The notes below the pieces were generated by a model. That model searched no databases, was not told the DNA's origin, and saw nothing but the letters and a program-made list of their open reading frames with translations. This document shows positions 10,415 to 17,514 of a stretch of DNA of 36,270 nucleotides, piece after piece. The translations under genes and the position numbers were made by a program. The DNA comes from Candidatus Eiseniibacteriota bacterium (GTDB lineage: Bacteria; Eisenbacteria; RBG-16-71-46), in contig JACRPT010000033.1 in NCBI GenBank assembly GCA_016223045.1, positions 1-36,270 of the forward strand, read 5' to 3'. The stretch's first letter is position 1. Each line of letters begins with the position of its first letter.

Positions 10415-13031
10415 GAAGCAGCCGCCCGCGCAGAAGTCCGGCGCGCGGAAGACCCGCGCGGTGACGCCGGCGGCGGCGAAGAAGACCGGCGCGCGGAAGA
10501 CCCGCGGGGCAACGCCGGCGGCGGCCCAGAAGGCCGGCGCGCCGAAGACCAGCGCGGCGGCGCCGGCGGCCGCGCAGAAGGCCGTCGAGAGCAAGACCCG
10601 CGCGCTGGCGCCGGCGGCCGCGCAGAAGGCCGCCGCGAGCAAGACCCGCGCGGCGGCGCCGGCGGCGGCGGCGAAGCCGGCCCCCGCCCGGAGCCCCGCG
10701 GCGAGGAAGCCCGCCCCGCGGGCCGCCGGGGACGGCGGCGCGGGCAAGGCGCTCGTCATCGTCGAGTCGCCGACCAAGTCGCGCACGCTCTCCAAGTTCC
10801 TCGGGCGCGGCTATGTGGTGATGGCGTCGAACGGCCACATCATGGACCTGCCGAAGAGCAAGCTCGGCGTGGACCTCGAGAAGGACTTCGAGCCCGAGTA
10901 CGTGCCGATCCGCACCAAGAACCAGGCGCTCGCGAAGCTCCGGGCGGCGGCGAAGACCGCGGACCGCATCTTCCTGGCGCCCGACCCCGACCGCGAGGGC
11001 GAGGCCATCGCCTGGCACCTGGCGGGCGCGCTCAAGGCGGCGAAGCGTCCGCTCCAGCGCCTCACCTTCAACGAGATCACCGAGCGCGCGGTCAAGCTGG
11101 CCATCGAGAACCCGCGCGAGATCGACATGGACCTGGTGAACGCGCAGCAGGCGCGGCGCGTGCTCGACCGGCTGGTCGGCTACAAGGTGAGTCCGTTCGT
11201 GTGGCGCACCGTGCGCTACGGCCTGTCGGCGGGGCGGGTGCAGAGCGTGGCGCTGCGGCTCATCTGCGAGCGCGAGGAGGAGATCCGCGCGTTCGTGCCC
11301 GAGGAGTACTGGACCCTCGAGGTGGACTACGAGACCCCGAACGCGGGCCCGCCGGGGGCGCCGGGCGGCGGCCGCGAGCGCTTCACCGCGCGGCTGGTGA
11401 GGGTGGGGGAGGAGGAGCTGGAGCAGGACCGCATCGGTGGCCCCGATGCGGGGGCGCGCGCCCGGGAGCTGGCGGTGGAGCTGCTGGCCGCGGCGGCGCG
11501 CGTGGCGAAGGTCGAGACCGCGCCCAAGCTCTCGCACCCCAAGGCGCCGTTCATCACCAGCACGCTCCAGCAGACCGCCTACAACCGCCTGGGCTTCACC
11601 AGCCAGCGCACCATGAAGATCGCCCAGCAGCTCTACGAAGGCGTGAACCTGCACGCGCTCGGCAGCGTCGGCCTCGTCACGTACATGCGCACCGACTCGC
11701 CGCGCCTGGCGGGCGAGGCCATCGCGGAGATCCGCGGCTGGCTGGCGGAGAAGCTCGGCCCCGAATACGTGCCCGGGCAGCCGCGGCAGTACCGCGGTAA
11801 GAAGGGCGCGCAGGACGCGCACGAGGCCATCCGGCCCACCGCGGTGGAGCGGACGCCCGAGTCGGTGCGCCCGTTCCTCACCGAGGAGCAGTTCAAGCTC
11901 TACGACCTGATCTGGAAGCGCGCGGTCGCCTCGCAGGCGGCCTCGGCCGAGTACCTCGCCACCACGGTCGAGGTCGAGGCCGGCCGGCTCGGCCTGCGCG
12001 CGAGCGGCCGGGTGCTGAAGTTCGCCGGGTTCCAGAAGCTCTACGGTGTGGACGAGGAGGATGAGGGGGGCGAGTCGCGTCTCCCCGAGCTCACGGCCGG
12101 CATCCCGCTCACGGTGGCGCGCGCGCCGGTGAAGGAGGAGACGGAGCCGGTGCGGCCGGAGCAGCACTTCACGCAGCCGCCGCCGCGTTACACCGAGGCC
12201 TCGCTGGTCAAGACGCTCGAGGAGGAGGGTATCGGGCGGCCCAGCACCTACGCCACCATCGTCGGCACCATCACCTCGCGCGAGTACGTCGAGCGCGACA
12301 AGGGGCGGCTGGTGCCCACTGACCTCGGCATGGCGGTGAGCCGCCTGCTGGTCAGCACCTTCCCCGACGTGTTCAACGTCCGGTTCACCGCCGAGATGGA
12401 AGAGGAGCTCGACGGGATCGAGGAGGGCAAGCAGGAGTGGCACCGCGTGGTGCACGACTTCTGGGGGCCGTTCAGCAAGGACCTCGAGCAGGCGGAGAAG
12501 GCGCGCAAGCAGCACCGGCAGAGCGTCGAGGAGAGCAGCGACATCGCCTGCCCGACCTGCGGTCGCATGCTGGTGAAGAAGTACGGCCGCCGCGGCCCGT
12601 TCCTGGCCTGCCCGGGGTACCCGGACTGCAAGTACACGCGCCCGGTGGACGACGCCGAGATGCCCGCGCCGGTCGAGGGCAGCTGCGACCTGTGCGGCGC
12701 GCCGCTGGTGGCGCGCAACGGACCCTTCGGGCGGTTCATCTCGTGCTCGCGCCGGCCGGAGTGCAAGTTCACGAAGCCGCTGACGCTGGGGGTCAAGTGC
12801 CCCGAGTGCGGGCAGGGCGAGATCGCGGAGCGCCGCACCCGCCGCGGCAAGGTGTTCTACGGGTGCACGCGCTACCCCGACTGCAAGTTCGCCGCGTGGG
12901 ACCGGCCCCGGCTCAGCCCCTGCCCGAACTGCGGCGCGCCGTTCCTGGTGGAGAAGGAGACCCGCAAGGGCCTCGAGCTGCGCTGCGTGCGCTGCAAGAT
13001 GGCGTTCGCGCCGGAAGCCATCGGTGCGTGA
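10389..13031 (+). CDS. topA: TopA, DNA topoisomerase I with N-terminal histone H1-like tail
   Basis: Type IA topoisomerase that relaxes negative supercoils through a 5'-phosphotyrosine intermediate. The 880-residue product has an extra 115 or so residues in front of the usual start, an Ala/Lys/Arg/Pro tail of five 16-residue repeats. The Toprim domain begins at about 118 ([20 protein letters not shown]) and has [12 protein letters not shown]. The catalytic Tyr432 lies in TYMRTDS. Four C-terminal zinc modules follow: [39 protein letters not shown] and a final CPNCG..CVRCK. The ATG at 10389 overlaps smg by 26 bases; no later start codon would give a shorter, conventional N-terminus with a visible ribosome site. 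Its 3' end overlaps xerC by 8 bases. Confidence 0.96.
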   Translation: MATSSTRTRKQPPAQKSGARKTRAVTPAAAKKTGARKTRGATPAAAQKAGAPKTSAAAPAAAQKAVESKTRALAPAAAQKAAASKTRAAAPAAAAKPAPARSPAARKPAPRAAGDGGAGKALVIVESPTKSRTLSKFLGRGYVVMASNGHIMDLPKSKLGVDLEKDFEPEYVPIRTKNQALAKLRAAAKTADRIFLAPDPDREGEAIAWHLAGALKAAKRPLQRLTFNEITERAVKLAIENPREIDMDLVNAQQARRVLDRLVGYKVSPFVWRTVRYGLSAGRVQSVALRLICEREEEIRAFVPEEYWTLEVDYETPNAGPPGAPGGGRERFTARLVRVGEEELEQDRIGGPDAGARARELAVELLAAAARVAKVETAPKLSHPKAPFITSTLQQTAYNRLGFTSQRTMKIAQQLYEGVNLHALGSVGLVTYMRTDSPRLAGEAIAEIRGWLAEKLGPEYVPGQPRQYRGKKGAQDAHEAIRPTAVERTPESVRPFLTEEQFKLYDLIWKRAVASQAASAEYLATTVEVEAGRLGLRASGRVLKFAGFQKLYGVDEEDEGGESRLPELTAGIPLTVARAPVKEETEPVRPEQHFTQPPPRYTEASLVKTLEEEGIGRPSTYATIVGTITSREYVERDKGRLVPTDLGMAVSRLLVSTFPDVFNVRFTAEMEEELDGIEEGKQEWHRVVHDFWGPFSKDLEQAEKARKQHRQSVEESSDIACPTCGRMLVKKYGRRGPFLACPGYPDCKYTRPVDDAEMPAPVEGSCDLCGAPLVARNGPFGRFISCSRRPECKFTKPLTLGVKCPECGQGEIAERRTRRGKVFYGCTRYPDCKFAAWDRPRLSPCPNCGAPFLVEKETRKGLELRCVRCKMAFAPEAIGA
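10434..10673 (+). repeat. Five 48-bp tandem repeats encoding the TopA N-terminal tail
   Basis: Five consecutive in-frame 48-bp units start at 10434, 10482, 10530, 10578 and 10626. They encode [64 protein letters not shown] and [16 protein letters not shown]. The core K-T-R/S...P-A-A-A is kept while the third to fifth positions vary, so the units have diverged but remain in register. The composition (Ala, Lys, Arg, Pro, Thr) resembles histone H1 C-terminal tails. Confidence 0.9.
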
Positions 13032-13926
13032 GGCGCTCGAGCGGTTCCTGAGCGAGCTGGCGGCCCAGCGCCGCGCCTCGCGCCACACCGTGGCCGCCTA
13101 CCGCCGCGATGTCGCGCGCGTGCTCGACCTGGCCGCCGGCCCGGGCCGCCCGGTGGCCCCGGACCGCTGGACGCGCGAGCTGCTCGAGCACGCGCTGCGT
13201 ATGCTCTACCAGGCCCGCCGCTCGCCGGCGAGCGCGGCGCGCGCGCTGGCCGCGTGGCGCAGCTTCTCGCGCTACTGCCTGCGGCGCGGCGTGATCGCGC
13301 GCGACCCGGCGCGGGCCATCCCGTTCCCGCGGCTGCCCAGGCGGCTGCCGCGCACGCTGCCGGTGCTCGACCTGGCGAAGGCCCTCGACCGCCTGGCCGC
13401 GGCGGACGATCCCGCCGCGCTGCGCGACCGCGCGCTGCTCGAGCTGGCGTACTCGTCGGGGCTCCGGCTCTCCGAGCTGGTGGGTCTGAATCGCGGGGAC
13501 GTGGACCCCGCGGCCGGGCTGCTGCGGGTGCGCGGCAAGGGCCGGCGCGAGCGCATCGTGCCGGTGGGCGAGGGGGCGCTCGCCGCGCTCGACCGCTACC
13601 TGGCCGCCGCGCCGCGGCGCGCCGCGGGGGCGCCGCGCCCGCGCGGGGACGAGGCGGTCTTCACTGGTCCGCGCGGTACCCGGCTCTCCGGGCGCACGGT
13701 GCAGCGGGTGGTCCGGCAGCGGCTCGGCGAGGTGGCGGGCGGGCTCGGCGTCACGCCCCACGCGCTCCGGCACTCGTTCGCGAGCCATCTGCTCGACCGC
13801 GGCGCCGACCTGCGCGCCATCCAGGAGCTGCTCGGTCACCGCTCGCTCGCGAGCACGCAGGTGTACACCCACGTCTCGAAGAGCCACCTGAAGAAGGCCT
13901 ACCAGCAGGCGCATCCGAGGGCCTGA
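13024..13926 (+). CDS. xerC: XerC-like tyrosine recombinase
   Basis: Site-specific tyrosine recombinase, expected to pair with XerD to resolve chromosome dimers at a dif site. The 300-residue product has the core-binding domain (1-95) and a catalytic domain with all six active residues: Arg148 (SGLRLSEL), Lys172 (RGKGRRER), His246 and Arg249 ([12 protein letters not shown]), His272 (LLGHRSL) and Tyr281 (STQVYTHV). The GTG start at 13024 lies 8 bases inside the end of topA. The topA-xerC adjacency is known from other phyla (for example Firmicutes), and is the reason for calling this copy XerC and the one beside uvrC XerD; sequence alone does not separate them securely. Confidence 0.88.
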   Translation: MREALERFLSELAAQRRASRHTVAAYRRDVARVLDLAAGPGRPVAPDRWTRELLEHALRMLYQARRSPASAARALAAWRSFSRYCLRRGVIARDPARAIPFPRLPRRLPRTLPVLDLAKALDRLAAADDPAALRDRALLELAYSSGLRLSELVGLNRGDVDPAAGLLRVRGKGRRERIVPVGEGALAALDRYLAAAPRRAAGAPRPRGDEAVFTGPRGTRLSGRTVQRVVRQRLGEVAGGLGVTPHALRHSFASHLLDRGADLRAIQELLGHRSLASTQVYTHVSKSHLKKAYQQAHPRA

Positions 13927-14987
13927 TGCGCGCTCCGGCTCTCTCCCGGCGCGGACCGCGGCTGGAGGCCGCGCTGGCGCCGCTGCTGCTGCTCGCCGCC
14001 GCCTCGTGCGCGAAGAAGGGCCCGCCCTCGGGCGGCCCGCCCGACATCACGCCGCCCCGCGTGGTCTCGGCGTCGCCCGACTCGGGCACGGCGCGCGTGG
14101 CGCTGGACGCGAAGCTCTCACTCACGTTCAGCGAGGGCATGGAGCCGCGCTCCACCGGCGACGCGGTCGCGCTCGCCCCGCGCGTGGACATCCGCCAGCG
14201 GCGCTGGAGCGCGCGCACGCTGACGCTGGTGCTCGAGCAGCCGCTCAGGGCGCGCCAGACCTACACGCTGCTGGTCGGCGCCAGCGCGCGCGACCGGCAC
14301 GGCAACCCGCTCGCCCAGGGGAAGGCCATCGTGTTCAGCACCGCGGACAGTTTCCCGCCCGGGCTGCTCGAGGGGACGATCGAGGCTCGCGGCTTCGCCG
14401 TGCAGGGCACCACGCTGTGGTGCTACGCGTGGCCGAAGGCGCCCGACTCGACCGCGCGCGACTTCGACGCGATCGGCCTGGCCGACGCCGACGGGCGCTT
14501 CCGCATCCCGGGGCTGCCGGCCCCCGGACGCTACCGGCTGTGGGCGTTCGCGGACCTGAACAACAACCGTTCGTTCGAGCCCGACAAGGACGTGCTCGCG
14601 CCGGCCGACACCGTCCTCGACCTGTCGGCGGGCGCTGCCCGGGTGAGCGGGCTGCAGCTCCACGTCGTGAATCCGCGCGCGCCCGGGCACGTGCGCGGCG
14701 TGGTCGTGGACTCCACCGGCGACAGCCTGGGCGTCGTCCGGGTGGCCGCCATCTCACAGGCCGACTCGAGCCGGCGCGTGATGGTGGAGGCCGATCCGAA
14801 GGGCGCCTTCGACCTCGAGCTGCCCGCCGAGACCTGGACGGTGCGCGCGTTCCGCGATCGCGACCGCAACCGGGCGTGGCGCGTGGACCTCGAGCCGGCG
14901 AGCCCGGTCGAGGTCGTGCAGGTCGAGCCGGCCGCGACCCTCACCGGCGTGGTGCTGCGGCTGCGCCGCATGCTGGGGGGTCCGTGA
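13926..14987 (+). CDS. Ig-like (Big_5-type) lipoprotein
   Basis: A 353-residue predicted lipoprotein. The signal sequence ends LLLLAAASC with the candidate lipidated Cys28, followed by KKGPPSGGPPDITPPRVV. This 'C..PSGG(P)xDxxPP' beginning is typical of Ig-like-domain lipoproteins common in Bacteroidota and relatives. The next 100 residues match a bacterial Ig-like fold (LDAKLSLTFSEGMEP ... TYTLLVGASARDRHGNPL). Later parts contain two carboxypeptidase-regulatory/SdrD-like beta segments (LADADGRFRIPGLPAPGRYR, and FDLELPAETWTVRAFRDRDR). The role is unknown, perhaps as an envelope scaffold. The ATG at 13926 overlaps the xerC stop, and the dapF GTG overlaps its stop. Confidence 0.8.
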   Translation: MRAPALSRRGPRLEAALAPLLLLAAASCAKKGPPSGGPPDITPPRVVSASPDSGTARVALDAKLSLTFSEGMEPRSTGDAVALAPRVDIRQRRWSARTLTLVLEQPLRARQTYTLLVGASARDRHGNPLAQGKAIVFSTADSFPPGLLEGTIEARGFAVQGTTLWCYAWPKAPDSTARDFDAIGLADADGRFRIPGLPAPGRYRLWAFADLNNNRSFEPDKDVLAPADTVLDLSAGAARVSGLQLHVVNPRAPGHVRGVVVDSTGDSLGVVRVAAISQADSSRRVMVEADPKGAFDLELPAETWTVRAFRDRDRNRAWRVDLEPASPVEVVQVEPAATLTGVVLRLRRMLGGP

Positions 14988-15823
14988 GGATCCCGTTCGT
15001 CAAGATGCATGGCGCCGCGAACGACTTCGTGGTGATCGACCACCGCGAGCCCTTCCTGCCCGCGGACCGCGTGGCGCTGTTCGCCCGGCTCTGCGACCGC
15101 CGTCGCGGGGTGGGCGCCGACGGCGTGCTGCTGCTCGAGCGCGAGAGCGGACTGGACTTCGCGATGCGCTACTGCAACCGCGACGGCCGGCCGGCCGACT
15201 TCTGCGGCAACGGGGCGCGCTGCCTCGCCCGCTTCGCGCTCGACCGCGGGCTGGGGCGGGACGGCATCGTGCGCTTCGCCAGCGGGGCCGGCGTGCAGGA
15301 AGCCCGGCGCGCCGGGGACGGCAGCGGCATCGAGCTCCACTTCGGGCGCGTGGGCGCGGCCGGCGCGCTGGAGGAGGTCCGGGCGGCGGGGGAGAGCTTC
15401 AGCGGCCGGCCGGTGATGGCCGGGGTGCCGCATTTCGTGGTGGGCGTCGCGGACGTGGGAGCGGTGCCGCTCGCCGGACACGGTGCCGCGCTGCGCTGGC
15501 ACGCGCGCTTCGCCCCGGCGGGCGCCAACGTGGACTTCGTGGCGAGGCTCGGCGCCGCGCGGCTGGCGTTGCGCACCTGGGAGCGCGGGGTCGAGGGCGA
15601 GACGCTGGCGTGCGGCAGCGGCGCCATCGCCGCGGCGCTGTGGGCGGCGGCCGCGGGCGAGCGCTCGCCGGTCACGGTGGTCACGGCGGGCGGCGACCCG
15701 CTGGTGGTATCGTTCACGCGGGACGGCGAGGGCTGGGACGTGCGCCTCACCGGGCCCGCCGAGGTGGCGTTCACGGGAGAGTGGACCGAGCGCGCGCCGG
15801 AGACCGCGGCGCGTGGGAGCTGA
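14984..15823 (+). CDS. dapF: DapF, diaminopimelate epimerase
   Basis: Converts LL- to meso-diaminopimelate for lysine and peptidoglycan synthesis, without cofactor. The 279-residue product starts at a GTG in a GTGA overlap with the preceding stop, giving RIPFVKMHGAANDFVVID, the conserved DapF N-terminus. The two catalytic cysteines are present: Cys74 in ADFCGNGARC and Cys210 in GETLACGSGA. CDRRRGVGADGVLLL and GVPHFVV are further family landmarks. dapA begins 4 bases after the stop and dapB overlaps dapA, so the three form one diaminopimelate operon at the end of the secA-topA gene train. Confidence 0.96.
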   Translation: MRIPFVKMHGAANDFVVIDHREPFLPADRVALFARLCDRRRGVGADGVLLLERESGLDFAMRYCNRDGRPADFCGNGARCLARFALDRGLGRDGIVRFASGAGVQEARRAGDGSGIELHFGRVGAAGALEEVRAAGESFSGRPVMAGVPHFVVGVADVGAVPLAGHGAALRWHARFAPAGANVDFVARLGAARLALRTWERGVEGETLACGSGAIAAALWAAAAGERSPVTVVTAGGDPLVVSFTRDGEGWDVRLTGPAEVAFTGEWTERAPETAARGS

Positions 15824-15827
15824 GACC

Positions 15828-16724
15828 ATGTTCGAAGGACTGACGGTCGCGATGGTGACGCCGTTCCGCAACGGCGAGATCGACCGCGAGGCGACGGCGC
15901 GGCTGGTGGACTTCCTGATCGAGGGGGGGACCGAGTGCATCGTGGTCTCCGGCTCGACCGGGGAAGCCGCGACCTGCACGCTCGAGGAGCGCCGCCGCCT
16001 GTGGGCCTTCACCCGGGAGCGGGTGGGCAGGCGCATCCCGCTGGTGGCCGGCAGCGGCACGAACTGCACCGCCGACTCGATCGCCCTCACCCGGATGGCC
16101 GAGGAGCTGGGCCTCGACGGGGCGATGATCGTGACGCCCTACTACAACAAGCCCACGCCGCAGGGACAGGTCGCGCACTTCACCGCAGTGGCGAAGAGCA
16201 CGAAGCTCCCGCTCATCCTTTACAACGTGCCGGGGCGCACCGGGACGAACACGCTGCCCGAGACGCTCGAGAAGGTGCAGCACCTGCCCAACGTGGTGGC
16301 GGTCAAGGAGGCCTCGGGCAGCCTCGACCAGGCGAGCGCCATCCGCGCGCGCACCCGGCTCACCCTGCTCTCGGGCGACGACTCGCTCACCCTGCCGATG
16401 ATCTCGGTGGGCGCGGCGGGCATCGTCTCGGTGGCGGGCAACGCCGCGCCGCGCGCCATGCGCGCGCTCACCGACCACGCCCGCGCCGGGCGCATGCGCG
16501 AGGCCGAGGCGGCGCACCGCGGGCTGCTGCCGCTGTTCAAGGCGCTGTTCATCGAGTCGAACCCCGGGCCGGTCAAGTTCCTGCTCTCGGCGATGGGGCT
16601 GATCGAGAACGAGCTGCGGCTGCCGCTGGTGCCGGTCGAGGGATCGAGCGCGCAGGCCATCCTCAGGGCCGCGGGCGCGTCCGGCGTGGAGCTGCCGGCC
16701 GCGGTGCGCGCGAGCCTCGGATGA
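15828..16724 (+). CDS. dapA: DapA, 4-hydroxy-tetrahydrodipicolinate synthase
   Basis: Condenses pyruvate and aspartate semialdehyde by a Schiff-base mechanism, the first committed step of the diaminopimelate branch. The 298-residue product is a complete class I aldolase-type TIM barrel. The Schiff-base Lys160 lies in VVAVKEASG, the catalytic Tyr132 in LYNVPGRTG, and the pyruvate-binding loop is GSTGE (42-46), where most homologues have GTTGE. TPYYNKP and GDDSL are also typical. The ATG at 15828 gives the standard short N-terminus (FEGLTVAMVTPF). The stop overlaps the start of dapB (ATGA). Confidence 0.97.
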   Translation: MFEGLTVAMVTPFRNGEIDREATARLVDFLIEGGTECIVVSGSTGEAATCTLEERRRLWAFTRERVGRRIPLVAGSGTNCTADSIALTRMAEELGLDGAMIVTPYYNKPTPQGQVAHFTAVAKSTKLPLILYNVPGRTGTNTLPETLEKVQHLPNVVAVKEASGSLDQASAIRARTRLTLLSGDDSLTLPMISVGAAGIVSVAGNAAPRAMRALTDHARAGRMREAEAAHRGLLPLFKALFIESNPGPVKFLLSAMGLIENELRLPLVPVEGSSAQAILRAAGASGVELPAAVRASLG

Positions 16725-17488
16725 TCCCGCTGGTGGTGGTCGGGGCCGCGGGACGCATGGGGCGCGCGGTCGAGCAGGCGGCCGCGGCGGCGGCGGGCTT
16801 CACCCTCAAGGCGCGCGTGGACCCGGCCGGGACAGGCGCGGGCTACGCCCGCGACGCCGCGCCGCACGTCGAGGCCGGCGACGTGGTGGTCGAGTTCAGC
16901 AGCCCGGCGGGCTGCCGCGCCGCGGCCGGGCTGTGCGCCGCGCGCGGGGCGGCGCTGGTCTCCGGCACCACCGGGCTGTCGGCCCAGGACGAGGCCGCGG
17001 TCCGCGACGCGGCCGGGAAGGTGGCGGTGCTGCGGGCGGCGAACTTCAGCCTCGGCGTGCTGGCGCTGCGGCGGGCCCTGCAGGCGGCACTGGCCGCCGT
17101 TCCCGCGGACTGGGACCTGGAGATCGTCGAGCGCCACCACCGGGGGAAGGCCGACAGCCCCTCGGGCACCGCGCTGGCGCTGGCGGCGGAGGCCGCCCGG
17201 GCGCGCGGGCTGACCGAGCAGGCGGTGCGCTGCGGGCGCGAGCGCGGCCGCACCGGGCCACGCCTGCCGGGGGAGATCGCGGTGCACGCCCTGCGCGGCG
17301 GGACCTGGGTGGGCGATCACGAGGTATTACTCGCAGGCGAAGGCGAGTGGCTGGAGCTCAGGCACGTGGCGCAGGACCGCGCCGCGTTCGCCCACGGGGT
17401 GCTGGCGGCGGCGCGATTCGTGGCGGGGGCGTCGCCGGGCCTCTATACTCTCGATGACGCCGTGAACGACCGGGGCCGCGAGCCGTAA
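16721..17488 (+). CDS. dapB: DapB, 4-hydroxy-tetrahydrodipicolinate reductase
   Basis: NAD(P)H-dependent reductase that forms tetrahydrodipicolinate from the DapA product. The 255-residue product has the dinucleotide-binding GAAGRMG (8-14), SGTTG (81-85), ANFSLGV, and the catalytic/substrate-binding signature ERHHRGKADSPSGTA with His139/His140 and Lys143. GTWVGDHEV and the C-terminal half of the tetramerisation domain are intact. The start ATG overlaps the dapA stop. The 26 bases after its stop hold no clear terminator, so the following surface-protein gene might be read from the same transcript. Confidence 0.96.
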   Translation: MIPLVVVGAAGRMGRAVEQAAAAAAGFTLKARVDPAGTGAGYARDAAPHVEAGDVVVEFSSPAGCRAAAGLCAARGAALVSGTTGLSAQDEAAVRDAAGKVAVLRAANFSLGVLALRRALQAALAAVPADWDLEIVERHHRGKADSPSGTALALAAEAARARGLTEQAVRCGRERGRTGPRLPGEIAVHALRGGTWVGDHEVLLAGEGEWLELRHVAQDRAAFAHGVLAAARFVAGASPGLYTLDDAVNDRGREP

Positions 17489-17514
17489 ACCCTCCCCGCA
17501 TCGGAGCCGTCTGC

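Noticed and set aside
13024-13926. Considered whether the two tyrosine recombinases mark a mobile element or integron.
   Set aside because: Both lie in overlapping housekeeping operons, and no att-like repeats, cargo genes or composition shift flank them.
17444-17449. TATACT near the end of dapB as a -10 element for the Omp85-fusion gene.
   Set aside because: The hexamer matches well, but the sequence 16-18 bases upstream (TGGCGG and neighbours) has no resemblance to a -35, and no extended -10 TG is present.
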